Source: DASZPL01 sp035550315 (GTDB lineage: Bacteria; Actinomycetota; Actinomycetes; JAFAQI01). Taken from it: DNA of 34,453 bases. A program made the position numbers and the translations under genes. Shown piece by piece: positions 1 to 7,765 of this stretch. Location: positions 1 through 34,453 of the forward strand of contig DASZPL010000126.1 in NCBI GenBank assembly GCA_035550315.1, read 5' to 3'. The first letter of the stretch is position 1; each line of letters begins with the position of its first letter. The notes below the pieces were generated by a model, which had not been told where the DNA came from, did not search any database, and saw nothing but the letters and a program-made list of their open reading frames with translations.

Positions 1-1116
1 CGAGCCGTTCTTGCTCGCGCCATCGGACTGGATCGGCGCGGTCACCGTCGTGCTGTACGCGCCGTTCGCGCCCGTCGTCGTACCAACCACCTGAGTCCCC
101 GCATTGGCCACCGACTTGTCGACCGTCACCGTCACCGGCACACCACTGGCGTGCGTGCTCAACGTGCCCGCCACCGTCACCGGACCGCCCGCACACGACA
201 ACGACGGCGTCACCGTCTCAGTGATGGTGTTCGCCGGGGCGCTGATGCTGTCCGACGAGAGGGTCCGATCCAGGGTCACCGTCGAGCCGCTCAGCGGCAC
301 CGCCAGGTGTTCCTGCGCCAGGTTGTGGTCGTTCGGTGACCACCACTGGTTGTCGGTTGCCGACCCGTCGCTGTTCGACGCGGAAACCCGGTCCGTGGTG
401 CGGCCGTCGGCGCTGATGGGGGACGCAACCGATGCGTTCCCGTCGAACGAGAAGCTGCCGTTCAGCGGCGAACTGCCACTACCGCCGATGCTGCCGGCGT
501 CGTACGAGAAGCTGCCGGAGTAGTTGATCGTCTCGTTCTCCTGCCAGCTGTCCCCGTTGTTCAGCGGGAAGTCCAAGGTCCGCCAACCTGGCGAGGGACT
601 GAGGTTGAGGTTGAACTTCGCGGTGACGCTGACGCAGAGGATCGATTCGCAGCCCTGACCGCTGAGGTTCTGGGTCTGGTCCTCTTCGAGCAGCGCCAGG
701 TCGGACCGCCGCACCCACTCGGTGCCGCTCACCGAACCCGACAGGCTCTTCAGCGTGGCTCCGCTGGCCGAGCCGGACCCGCCGGTGATGTTGCCGCTGA
801 GCGTCAGCCGGTAGGCCGACTGGCCGTTGAAGGTGGTCGGTCCCTGGTTGGCGTAAGTGACGTTCTCGTTGATCGTGGCGGAGGTGCCGTTGCCGTCGTT
901 GTAGTTGAACGTCTGCGCATAGGTCCACGACCAGCCGGTCGCCCATGCGGCCACGTCATGCCCGGTGGCCTGGACCGCGAATGCCGACGGCGCCGGACCC
1001 GCAACGACCGACGTGATCGCGGCTGCCACCGCGACCAGTCCGAGCCCGCGGCGGCCACTCCGGGCCAACCCGTGCTTGCTGCTGTGATGTCCGCCCCGCA
1101 CGCGCGCCTGTCGCAT
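1..1116 (-). CDS. Secreted protein with Ig-like C-terminal region, 3' end cut by window edge
   Basis: The frame is open from an ATG at 1116 to the left edge (372 codons, no stop), so the C-terminus is missing. A purine-rich AAGGGGCGGGA lies just upstream of the ATG. Residues 1 to about 48 form a Sec signal peptide: Arg- and His-rich start, hydrophobic GLGLVAVAAAITSVVAG, then an Ala-rich cleavage region (PSAFA). The mature part is rich in Ser, Thr, Gly and Asn with several aromatic residues. From about residue 310 it contains VTPSLSCAGGPVTVAGTLS and later VTVTVDKSV, the beta-strand pattern of bacterial Ig-like or regulatory-type beta sandwich domains. I do not recognise the family of the N-terminal part. 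It is probably a cell-surface or exported adhesin-like protein. It lacks the operator found at its neighbours and is probably outside their regulon. Confidence 0.75.
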   Translation of the reverse strand, partial: MRQARVRGGHHSSKHGLARSGRRGLGLVAVAAAITSVVAGPAPSAFAVQATGHDVAAWATGWSWTYAQTFNYNDGNGTSATINENVTYANQGPTTFNGQSAYRLTLSGNITGGSGSASGATLKSLSGSVSGTEWVRRSDLALLEEDQTQNLSGQGCESILCVSVTAKFNLNLSPSPGWRTLDFPLNNGDSWQENETINYSGSFSYDAGSIGGSGSSPLNGSFSFDGNASVASPISADGRTTDRVSASNSDGSATDNQWWSPNDHNLAQEHLAVPLSGSTVTLDRTLSSDSISAPANTITETVTPSLSCAGGPVTVAGTLSTHASGVPVTVTVDKSVANAGTQVVGTTTGANGAYSTTVTAPIQSDGASKNGS

Positions 1117-1349
1117 TCCCGCCCCTTCGGCTCACCGAGTCCCCCGAAGCCGTCGCCGAAGCATCGACACACGAGAGTCGTTCGCCGATTTAGCCGCAAT
1201 CCGATACATCTCGTCAAGGGAGGTGGCGCAAGCGTGTGACCGCTCACGGGCAGCGGCTCATTGGGTTGTGCGCGAGTGACAAACAGACGGCCCGACGAAC
1301 GCCGGTGGCCGCCGATGCGGGCGGGGTTCCGCCCGCCGGAGCTACTCGA

Positions 1350-2588
1350 TCAGGAGTCGAACAGGACGGGCAGCGACGTCGGCGAGCGGAACGAGAGCCC
1401 GTGGATGTGGGGGTCGTCGGCGTCCGGATCGAGTCGCACGTTCGGCAGCCGATCGAGGACCGCGTTGATCATCGCGGTGGTCTCGGCCCGCGCGAGATGC
1501 TGGCCGAGGCACAGGTGCGGACCCGCACCGAACGACAGGTGGCTCTTGCGCTCGCGGAAGATGTCGAACTCGTCGGGGTTGTCCCACCGCTGCGGGTCGC
1601 GGTTGCCGCCGGCCATGCTCACGGCGACCTGCGCGCCCTCGGGGATGCTCTCGCCGCCGAGCATGACCGGGCACTTCGGCGACCGGGTGATGAACAGCAG
1701 CGGCGGCTCCCACCGCAGCCCTTCCTCGATCGCCTGCGGCAACAGCGAGCGGTCGTTGCGCAGCGCGTCCAGCTGGTCGGGGTGGGTCAGCAGCCCGTAG
1801 AGCAGGTTGCCGGTCGACCGGTACGTCGTCTCGATGCCGGCCGGCAGCAGCAGCCGCAGGAACGGCATGATCTGCTCGTCGGTGAGCGTCTCGCCGTCGA
1901 CCTGCGCCACGACGAGCCGGCTGATCAGGTCGTCGCGGGGCTGCTTCCGCCGGTCCGCGATGATCGCGCTGAAGTAGTCGGCCAACGCCTTGGACGCCCC
2001 AAGTGCGCGGTTCCAGTCCTGCGCGACGCTGATCAGCTCCATCGACCACTGGTGGAACTTCGGCCAGTCGTCGTGCGGCAGCCCCATGATCTTCGCCATC
2101 ACGGTCAGCGGGAACGGGAACGTCAGGTCGGTGACGAGGTCGGCCCGCCCGTTGCCCGCGACGGCCTCCACCATCTCGTTGGCGACCGGCTCCAGCGTGG
2201 TCTCGCGCCACTGCTCGATCACCTTCGGCCGGAACGCTCCCGCGACGAGGACGCGATGGCGCGAATGCTCGGGCGCATCCATCTCGAGGATGGTGTGACC
2301 CATCACCGGGCCCATGAACAGCTCGTAACCGCTCGACGAGTACGTATCGGCCTGGGTCAGGACCTGGTTGACGTACTCGTAGTTGAACGCCGTGTACATC
2401 GGCGGCATCTTCGGCGCGTTCGCGTCGATCGTCTGGCCCATCTCGCGGGCCAGGTTCATCCCCATCACGGGGCATTGCTCACGCAGGTCGTTGATGAACG
2501 GGTAGGGGTCGCGGATGTCGCCCGCCACTTCCTGGAACTGCTGGATTGGGTTGAAACCAGCCGTCTCCGGGTCGGCGTCGATCGTCAT
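1350..2588 (-). CDS. Cytochrome P450
   Basis: This 412-residue soluble bacterial P450 has all core motifs: the I-helix oxygen-binding AGIETT at 250-255, ExxR as E289-G-L-R292, and the heme loop FGAGPHLCLG with the thiolate Cys360. Length is normal. The C-terminal HGLSFRSPTSLPV is common in actinobacterial P450s near acyl-CoA genes. The ATG at 2588 is preceded by GGAGAGG. P450s of this kind hydroxylate a hydrophobic substrate with electrons from a ferredoxin and reductase; no ferredoxin is encoded here, so the partners must lie elsewhere. Two palindromic operators occupy the 74 bp upstream, so the gene probably has its own controlled promoter although the ligase gene upstream runs the same way. 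Substrate is unknown; oxidation of a terminal methyl or ring carbon before CoA activation is an inference. Confidence 0.95.
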   Translation of the reverse strand: MTIDADPETAGFNPIQQFQEVAGDIRDPYPFINDLREQCPVMGMNLAREMGQTIDANAPKMPPMYTAFNYEYVNQVLTQADTYSSSGYELFMGPVMGHTILEMDAPEHSRHRVLVAGAFRPKVIEQWRETTLEPVANEMVEAVAGNGRADLVTDLTFPFPLTVMAKIMGLPHDDWPKFHQWSMELISVAQDWNRALGASKALADYFSAIIADRRKQPRDDLISRLVVAQVDGETLTDEQIMPFLRLLLPAGIETTYRSTGNLLYGLLTHPDQLDALRNDRSLLPQAIEEGLRWEPPLLFITRSPKCPVMLGGESIPEGAQVAVSMAGGNRDPQRWDNPDEFDIFRERKSHLSFGAGPHLCLGQHLARAETTAMINAVLDRLPNVRLDPDADDPHIHGLSFRSPTSLPVLFDS

Positions 2589-2624
2589 CGCCCTCTCCGT
2601 TCAGCAGCTTGACGTTCTGGGAAC

Positions 2625-2640
2625 CTGACGCGCGTGTCAT
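2625..2640. promoter_or_regulatory. Operator palindrome, site 1 (P450 promoter, distal to site 2)
   Basis: CTGACGCGCGTGTCAT fits the window-wide TGAC-N6-GTCA palindrome. It lies 36 bp upstream of the P450 start codon and 18 bp centre-to-centre from site 2, so the two sites are nearly two helical turns apart. Repressor binding is inferred from position and repetition. Confidence 0.75.
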
Positions 2641-2642
2641 CT

Positions 2643-2658
2643 ATGACGTCGACGTCAG
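2643..2658. promoter_or_regulatory. Operator palindrome, site 2 (P450 promoter)
   Basis: ATGACGTCGACGTCAG is a second, tandem copy of the TGAC-N6-GTCA motif between the ligase stop codon and the P450 start. Its inner TGACGTCGACGTCA is a perfect 14-bp palindrome. This is the only promoter in the window with two copies. Confidence 0.6.
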
Positions 2659-2662
2659 GTTA

Positions 2663-4231
2663 CTACGCACCCGCGGGGCTCGAAAGGGCGTCGCGAGCGA
2701 GCTGATCGCGCAGTTGCCACTTGCGGACCTTGCCGTTCGGGTCGCGCGGGACGGCGGCAACCGGCACGACCTGCGCCGGCACCTTGAAGTCGGCCAGATG
2801 CGCGCGGACGTGGTCCTGCAGCTCGCGCTCCTCGGCGGGTGCCCGCAGCTCGACGACGGCCACGAGGCGCTCGCCGTACCGCTCGTCCGGGACGCCGACC
2901 ACTGCGCAGTCGACGACGGCCGGGTGCCCGTGGAGCACGTCTTCGATCTCCCGCGGATACACGTTCACGCCGCCCCAGAGCACCATGTCGCTGGCGCGGT
3001 CGGTGATGTAGAGGTAGCCGTCCTCGTCGAGGTGGCCAATGTCTCCGACCGTGAAGGCGCCGTCGTGCCAAGCGGCCGCCGTCTTGGCGTCGTCCTTGTA
3101 ATAAGAGAACCGGGCGCCACCCGCCGGCCGGGCAAAGATCCGGCCGGTCTGCCCCGGTGGCAGCCGGGCGCCGGTGTCGTCGAGGATCCGCACCTCGACG
3201 CCCGGCCACGGCTTGCCGACGCTGCCCGGCCGCTCTCGCCACTCCGCCGCCGTGATCCGGCTGACCCCGCCCTCACTGGCGCCGTACAGCTCCGAGACCT
3301 CGGCATTGGGCAGCAGGTCGAGGATCCGTCGCTTCACGTCGGTCGGGCAGGGAGCGCCGCCGTGGATGACAAGCCGCAGGCTGGACAGATCGACGCCCTG
3401 CCGCGCCTCCGGCGGCAGCTCCAGCAGCCGGATGAAGTGCGCAGGGGTGAGGAAGCTGTACGTCGCCCGGTGCCGGTCGACCAGGCGCAGCCAGGTCGCG
3501 GCGTCCCAGGTCTGCTGCACGACGACGGCGCCACCCGCGTAGAGCGCCGCGAACGCGTAACCGCCGGGCCCGGCGTGGTAGCCGGGGCCGGCGAGCAGGT
3601 AGCGGTCGGCGGCCGTGATGCCCCAGAGCGCGAGCAGGCCCTCCTGGCCGCGGGCCACCGTCGTGGCGTCGGGCTCGCGTTGCCCGCCGTCGGATGGGCC
3701 ATGGACGACGCCTTTGGGGCGGCCGGTGGTGCCGGACGTGTAGAACATCCAGTTCGGCGTCGGCCAGGCGCCATCCGGCAGCTCCGCGGGCTCGCCGGCG
3801 ACCACCTCTGCCAGCGGCTGTGAGCCAGTCACGGGCGCGGCCAGCTCGCCCACGGTGAGGACGCGACAATCTGGCGCCTGCGCCAAGGCCAGCTCGACGT
3901 AGCCGGCCAGGCTGCCGTCGGCGACCAGCACCCGCGCGCCGGAGTCGGCGAGCAGCCAGCCGAGCTCGTCGGCCTTCAGGTGCCAGTTCACCGGGATGAA
4001 GGACAGCCGGGCGTACGCCGAGGCGACGCCAGTGGCAAGGTAGTCGGTGCCGTTGGGCAGCATGACGGCCACGCGCTCCCCCGGCGTCGCGCCCAGCCGG
4101 TGGAGGGCCCGTGCCAGCCGGCACGCCTGGGCGTGCAGGTCGGCGTACGAGACCACCCGGTCGCCGTCGAACACGGCGGGAGCGTCGGGATCGGCTGCCG
4201 CTCGGGCGGCGACTCCGCGCCCCTCCGTCAT
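2663..4231 (-). CDS. Acyl-CoA ligase (AMP-binding, FadD-like)
   Basis: This is a 522-residue member of the ANL superfamily, which activates a carboxylic acid to its CoA thioester through an acyl-adenylate. Visible motifs are the P-loop YTSGTTGRPKG at 164-174, the A5 region ELYGASEGG at 314-322, Asp397 in TVGDIGHLDEDGYLYITDR, the hinge and pantetheine region GGVNVYPREIE near 420, and the C-terminal catalytic Lys501 in PRDPNGK. The frame stays open upstream to 4819, but homology begins at the ATG at 4231, which has GGAAGG about nine bases ahead, so I start there. The gene is divergent from the alpha/beta hydrolase; operator site 3 lies 44 bp upstream of this start. Substrate is unknown; a CoA ligase beside a P450 suits an oxidised side-chain carboxylate. 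Confidence 0.93.
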   Translation of the reverse strand: MTEGRGVAARAAADPDAPAVFDGDRVVSYADLHAQACRLARALHRLGATPGERVAVMLPNGTDYLATGVASAYARLSFIPVNWHLKADELGWLLADSGARVLVADGSLAGYVELALAQAPDCRVLTVGELAAPVTGSQPLAEVVAGEPAELPDGAWPTPNWMFYTSGTTGRPKGVVHGPSDGGQREPDATTVARGQEGLLALWGITAADRYLLAGPGYHAGPGGYAFAALYAGGAVVVQQTWDAATWLRLVDRHRATYSFLTPAHFIRLLELPPEARQGVDLSSLRLVIHGGAPCPTDVKRRILDLLPNAEVSELYGASEGGVSRITAAEWRERPGSVGKPWPGVEVRILDDTGARLPPGQTGRIFARPAGGARFSYYKDDAKTAAAWHDGAFTVGDIGHLDEDGYLYITDRASDMVLWGGVNVYPREIEDVLHGHPAVVDCAVVGVPDERYGERLVAVVELRAPAEERELQDHVRAHLADFKVPAQVVPVAAVPRDPNGKVRKWQLRDQLARDALSSPAGA

Positions 4232-4264
4232 TGCGCGTGACCTTCCGGCCGCCAGAATGGAGCC

Positions 4265-5182
4265 ATGCCCGAGTCTGACATAGCCGTCAGGGTTGAGCCG
4301 GCCGGTCCGGAGCGTCACGATGTGCCGCTGGATGGCCGCAGCGGCTTCGTCCGGGTGGCCGATCGGCAGGTGCACTACCTGGAGTGGGGCCCAGCCGACG
4401 GACCGCCGGTGCTCGCCATGCACGGGGGCGGGCAGACGTCGTACATGTTCGAGGAGACCGGGGCGGCGCTTCGGGACCGCTATCACGTGATCGCGCCGGA
4501 CCTGCCGCACCACGGCGAGTCCGACCCACTCGCGGATCCGGAGCGGTTCGGCCGGATCGCGCTGGCGGAGACGGTGCCACCGCTGCTCGACGAATTCGGT
4601 GTGCAGCAGGCAGCGATCATCGGCGCCTCGCTCGGCGGCATCGTCGGGCTGACGCTCGCTGCACGCTGGCCGGAACGGGTCCGGGCGATCGTGCTGATCG
4701 ACGTCGGTCACCGGCTCGAGGAGAGCGGGGTCCGGCGGATCATCGACTTCCTCGGCCGTCACGAGTCCTTCGGATCGCTCGACGAGGCCGCCGCAGCGAT
4801 CGCGGAGTACCTCCCGCATCGCAAGCGCACCGACCCCGAGCGGTTACGCCGCAACCTGCGGCAGCGTGCCGACGGCCGCTGGGTCTGGAAGCACGGACTC
4901 GGGCGGGCGTCGAACCAGCTGACCAGTCAGGCCACGGACTGGCAGGACATTTTGGCCGGGCTGGGTGAGGACGTCGCCCGGGTGCACGCTCCGGTCCTGG
5001 TGCTGCGAGGCGCGCGCAGCGACGTGCTGTCGTCGGCCGGGGCCGAAGAGGTCGCCGAGCTGCTGCCCAACGCCGAAGTGGTCGAGGTCGGCGACGCCGG
5101 CCATCTCGCTGCCGGCGACAACCCCACCTCCACGATCGACCTGGTCCGCCGCTTCCTCGACGGGCTCGACGACCCGGGTTGA
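4265..5182 (+). CDS. Alpha/beta hydrolase
   Basis: This is an alpha/beta hydrolase fold protein of 305 residues from the ATG. It shows the oxyanion HGGG at 53-56, nucleophile elbow GASLGG with Ser122, Asp253 in RGARSDVLS and His280 in GDAGHL, a complete Ser-Asp-His triad. There is no signal peptide. The start is uncertain. ATG 4265 has a GGAG only two bases away, and operator site 3 would fall inside codons 4-9. An in-frame GTG at 4322 has CGGAG nine bases upstream, gives 286 residues beginning at the Pro-Leu-Asp-Gly segment, and leaves the operator between the divergent genes; I think GTG 4322 is at least as likely. It may be an esterase, lactonase or thioesterase; the sequence does not decide which. 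It ends three bases before operator site 4. Confidence 0.88.
   Translation: MPESDIAVRVEPAGPERHDVPLDGRSGFVRVADRQVHYLEWGPADGPPVLAMHGGGQTSYMFEETGAALRDRYHVIAPDLPHHGESDPLADPERFGRIALAETVPPLLDEFGVQQAAIIGASLGGIVGLTLAARWPERVRAIVLIDVGHRLEESGVRRIIDFLGRHESFGSLDEAAAAIAEYLPHRKRTDPERLRRNLRQRADGRWVWKHGLGRASNQLTSQATDWQDILAGLGEDVARVHAPVLVLRGARSDVLSSAGAEEVAELLPNAEVVEVGDAGHLAAGDNPTSTIDLVRRFLDGLDDPG
4275..4290. promoter_or_regulatory. Operator palindrome, site 3 (ligase/hydrolase divergent region)
   Basis: CTGACATAGCCGTCAG has both outer CTGAC and GTCAG arms intact and differs from the usual core by a C for T before the right arm. It lies 44 bp upstream of the ligase start and inside or just before the hydrolase start, depending on which hydrolase start codon is used. 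It is the weakest of the nine copies. Confidence 0.55.
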
Positions 5183-5185
5183 TCC

Positions 5186-5201
5186 CTGACACGAATGTCA
5201 G
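5186..5201. promoter_or_regulatory. Operator palindrome, site 4 (SDR-ligase operon)
   Basis: CTGACACGAATGTCAG lies in the 71-bp gap between the hydrolase stop codon and the SDR start, 52 bp upstream of that start. The outer seven bases on each side are perfect inverted repeats (CTGACAC and its near complement ATGTCAG). Confidence 0.75.
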
Positions 5202-5253
5202 AGATAGTGCGCGGGATCATCCGCCCACAGGCACAACGGTTGAGAGGACTTTC

Positions 5254-6168
5254 ATGGGGCTGCTGGACGGCAAGGTAGCGATCGTGACCGGCGCCGGTCG
5301 CGGACTCGGACGCGAGCACGCACTGCTGCTCGCCGCCGAGGGCGCGCAGGTGATCGTCAACGATCTGGGCGGTGAGTGGGACGGCACCGGCAAGGACGAC
5401 CGGCCGGTGCAGCAGGTGGTGGATGAGATCACCGCCGCCGGCGGCGCTGCCGCCGCCAACCACGACAGTTGTTCGGACTGGAAGTCGGCCGAAGGCATGG
5501 TCCAGCAGGCGATCGACACCTTCGGTGGCCTCGACATCGTGGTCAACAACGCCGGCATCTTGCGCGACAAGATGGGCTACAACATGGACGAGTCCGACTG
5601 GGACTCGGTCATCGACGTCCACCTCAAAGGCCACTTCGCGGTCACGCACTTCGCCGCCAAGCACTGGCGGGAGCGCAGCAAGGCCGGTGACGAGGTCTAC
5701 GGCCGGATCGTCAACACCGCAAGTGAGTCCGGGATGTTCGGCAACGCCGGCCAGTCGAACTACGCCGCGGCGAAGGCCGGGATCATCGCTCTCACCGTCG
5801 TCACGGCCCGCGAGCTCGCGAAGATCGGGGTCACCGCGAACGCGATCGCGCCGCGCGCCCGCACCCGGATGACCGAGAACACCTTCGCCGGATTCGGCGC
5901 GGTCGAAGAAGGTGGGTTCGACGAGTGGGGGCCGGCGAACGTCGCCCCGATCGTGGCCTGGCTCGCCAGCCCGGCTGCCGGCCACATCACCGGCCAGCTC
6001 TTCGTCGTGTGGGGCTCGCAGGTGCAGCTCGCCCGGCCGTGGCAGGAAGCCGGCAAGATCGACGCCGGCAAGCAGGCGTGGACGGTCGAGGGTTTGATCG
6101 ACGCGGCGCCGAAGCTGTTCGCGAACCAAGACCCCGGGCTGCCGCCATTCGGCTTCGCCGAGGGCTGA
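5254..6168 (+). CDS. SDR of the multifunctional-enzyme type, probable 3-hydroxyacyl-CoA dehydrogenase
   Basis: This 304-residue NAD(P)-dependent short-chain dehydrogenase has the cofactor motif TGAGRGLG at 12-19, VVNNAGI near 97-102, catalytic Ser157, Tyr170 and Lys174. The VNDLGG after strand 2 and the long insert that follows are hallmarks of the dehydrogenase domain of peroxisomal MFE-2 / 17-beta-HSD4 proteins and of mycobacterial Hsd4B-type enzymes, which oxidise (3R)-hydroxyacyl-CoA during beta-oxidation of bulky side chains. I start at ATG 5254 because GAGAGGA lies five bases upstream and the fold begins at once; an earlier in-frame start at 5179 would overlap the operator. It forms an operon with the ligase 16 bp downstream. 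No MaoC-type (R)-specific hydratase is seen in the window, so the partner hydratase is unknown. Confidence 0.93.
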   Translation: MGLLDGKVAIVTGAGRGLGREHALLLAAEGAQVIVNDLGGEWDGTGKDDRPVQQVVDEITAAGGAAAANHDSCSDWKSAEGMVQQAIDTFGGLDIVVNNAGILRDKMGYNMDESDWDSVIDVHLKGHFAVTHFAAKHWRERSKAGDEVYGRIVNTASESGMFGNAGQSNYAAAKAGIIALTVVTARELAKIGVTANAIAPRARTRMTENTFAGFGAVEEGGFDEWGPANVAPIVAWLASPAAGHITGQLFVVWGSQVQLARPWQEAGKIDAGKQAWTVEGLIDAAPKLFANQDPGLPPFGFAEG

Positions 6169-6184
6169 GCGCACCGTCCCAGCC

Positions 6185-7765
6185 GTGTCCCCGTCAGCCC
6201 GCCTGATCCCCGACCAGCTTCGCTGGGCGGCGGAGCACCATCCCGACGAGATCGGCTTCACCGTGGTCGGCGCCGGCGACCTGACGCTGGGCGACTGGCA
6301 TGCGCGGTCGTCACGGGTAGCCCGTGGGCTGGTCGGGCTCGGCGTCCGTCCCGGCGATCGGGTTGCGCTGGCGCTGACGCCGCAGGACGGGCTGGCGTTC
6401 GTCGTCGGGTATGCCGCGGCGCACAAGGCCGGGGCAGTCGCCGTACCCGTCAATGTGCGGCTCTCTCCGCGGGAGTTCGTCGGCATCCTGCGGCATTGCG
6501 AGCCGGCGGTGGTCGTGGTCAGCGACTCGCTGCGTCACCTCGTCACCGACTTGGCCGAGCCCCGGCCCACGATCGTCACGGTCGGCGCCGCTGGCGGCGG
6601 CGAGCTCGGCTGGGAGTCGTTGCTCGACGAGGATGCCGCCGACTTGCAGGTCCCGCGTGACCCGGAGGACCTGGCGGAGATCCTCTACACCTCCGGCACG
6701 ACCCGCACGCCGAAAGGTGTGGCGGTGCGGCACTGCAACTCGGCCCTGTTCGTGTACGCCGAGCCGGCCTGGAGCGGTCGGGTCTGGGTGCACGCCAGCC
6801 CGATGTTCACGATGTCCGGGCTGACGTTCGTCTACCAGCCGATGCGGATGGGGATGCGCACGGTCTACCAACCGAAGTTCGACACCCGGCAGTTCCATCA
6901 GTTGGTGCGCGACTACCAGCCCCAAGCCTGCTTCCTGGTGCCCGCCATGATCGAGTTGCTGCTCGCCGACGAGGAGACCAAGGCGGTCGACCTGTCGTGC
7001 ATCGAGCTGGTCTCGATCGGGTCCGCACCGATCGCGCCGAGCACGTTGACCGAGTTTCAGCAACTGGTGCCGCAGGCGGCGGTCAGCAACTCTTACTCGA
7101 TGACCGAGGCCGGTACGGCGTACTTCGTGATGCCGAAGGGGGAACTGGCCAACCACCCTGGATCCGTGGGCCAGCCGGTGCCGCCGGCGGAGGTGCGCAT
7201 CGTCGACGACAACGGCGCCGACGTGCCGACCGGGACCGTCGGTCACGTGCAGGTGAAGCCGGCGGGACGGATGCGGGAGTACTACCGCGAGCCGGACGCC
7301 TCGAAGGAGGTGTTCGCGGCCGATGGCTGGCTGCGCACTGGCGACCTGGGACGGTTCGACGACGACGGCTTCCTCTACATCGCCGGGCGAGCGAAGGACG
7401 TCATCATCCGCGGCGGCCTGAAAGTGCACGCGTCGGACGTGGAGGCGGCGCTCTACGAGCACGACGCGGTCCAGGAAGCGGCGGTCGTCGGAGCGCCGCA
7501 CCGGGTGCTGGGCGAGGACGTCGCCGCCTTCGTCGTGCTCCGCGACGGAGCGCAGTGCGAGGCGACCGAGCTGATCGACTTCTGCCGGCAGCGGCTGGCC
7601 GATTACATGGCGCCGCGCCGGATCCACTTCCGGGAGGCGTTGCCGCGCAACGCGACCGGCAAGGTACTCAAGCGCGACCTGGTGGCCGAGCTCGCGGAGT
7701 CGGCTCAGCCGGCGGCGACGGCCGGTGGCGGGCCGAGCACGAGGTCGGCGACCCGCGCCCGCTGA
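6185..7765 (+). CDS. Acyl-CoA ligase (AMP-binding), second copy, with altered P-loop
   Basis: This is a 526-residue ANL-superfamily ligase starting at GTG 6185, 16 bp after the SDR stop. The A5 motif SNSYSMTEAG (301-310), Asp387 in RTGDLGRFDDDGFLYI, the GRAKDVIIRGG hinge and catalytic Lys493 in RNATGK are present. The phosphate loop reads YTSGTTRTPKG (168-178): Arg174 replaces the Gly usual after GTT, an uncommon change that might affect ATP handling. The last 20 residues are a low-complexity tail, and the final 61 bp overlap the end of the convergent dehydrogenase gene. It is not closely similar to the first ligase, so two different acids, or two stages of one pathway, may be activated. Confidence 0.92.
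   Translation: MSPSARLIPDQLRWAAEHHPDEIGFTVVGAGDLTLGDWHARSSRVARGLVGLGVRPGDRVALALTPQDGLAFVVGYAAAHKAGAVAVPVNVRLSPREFVGILRHCEPAVVVVSDSLRHLVTDLAEPRPTIVTVGAAGGGELGWESLLDEDAADLQVPRDPEDLAEILYTSGTTRTPKGVAVRHCNSALFVYAEPAWSGRVWVHASPMFTMSGLTFVYQPMRMGMRTVYQPKFDTRQFHQLVRDYQPQACFLVPAMIELLLADEETKAVDLSCIELVSIGSAPIAPSTLTEFQQLVPQAAVSNSYSMTEAGTAYFVMPKGELANHPGSVGQPVPPAEVRIVDDNGADVPTGTVGHVQVKPAGRMREYYREPDASKEVFAADGWLRTGDLGRFDDDGFLYIAGRAKDVIIRGGLKVHASDVEAALYEHDAVQEAAVVGAPHRVLGEDVAAFVVLRDGAQCEATELIDFCRQRLADYMAPRRIHFREALPRNATGKVLKRDLVAELAESAQPAATAGGGPSTRSATRAR

Noticed and set aside
1236..1247. GTGACCGCTCAC, resembling a CRP/GlxR site upstream of the left-edge secreted protein
   Set aside because: The half-sites are four bases apart, whereas CRP-family sites have TGTGA-N6-TCACA; a single weak match is not enough.
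4232..4819. N-terminal extension of the first acyl-CoA ligase frame
   Set aside because: It overlaps the divergent hydrolase gene antisense, has no similarity to ligases, and the ATG at 4231 gives the normal length and start.
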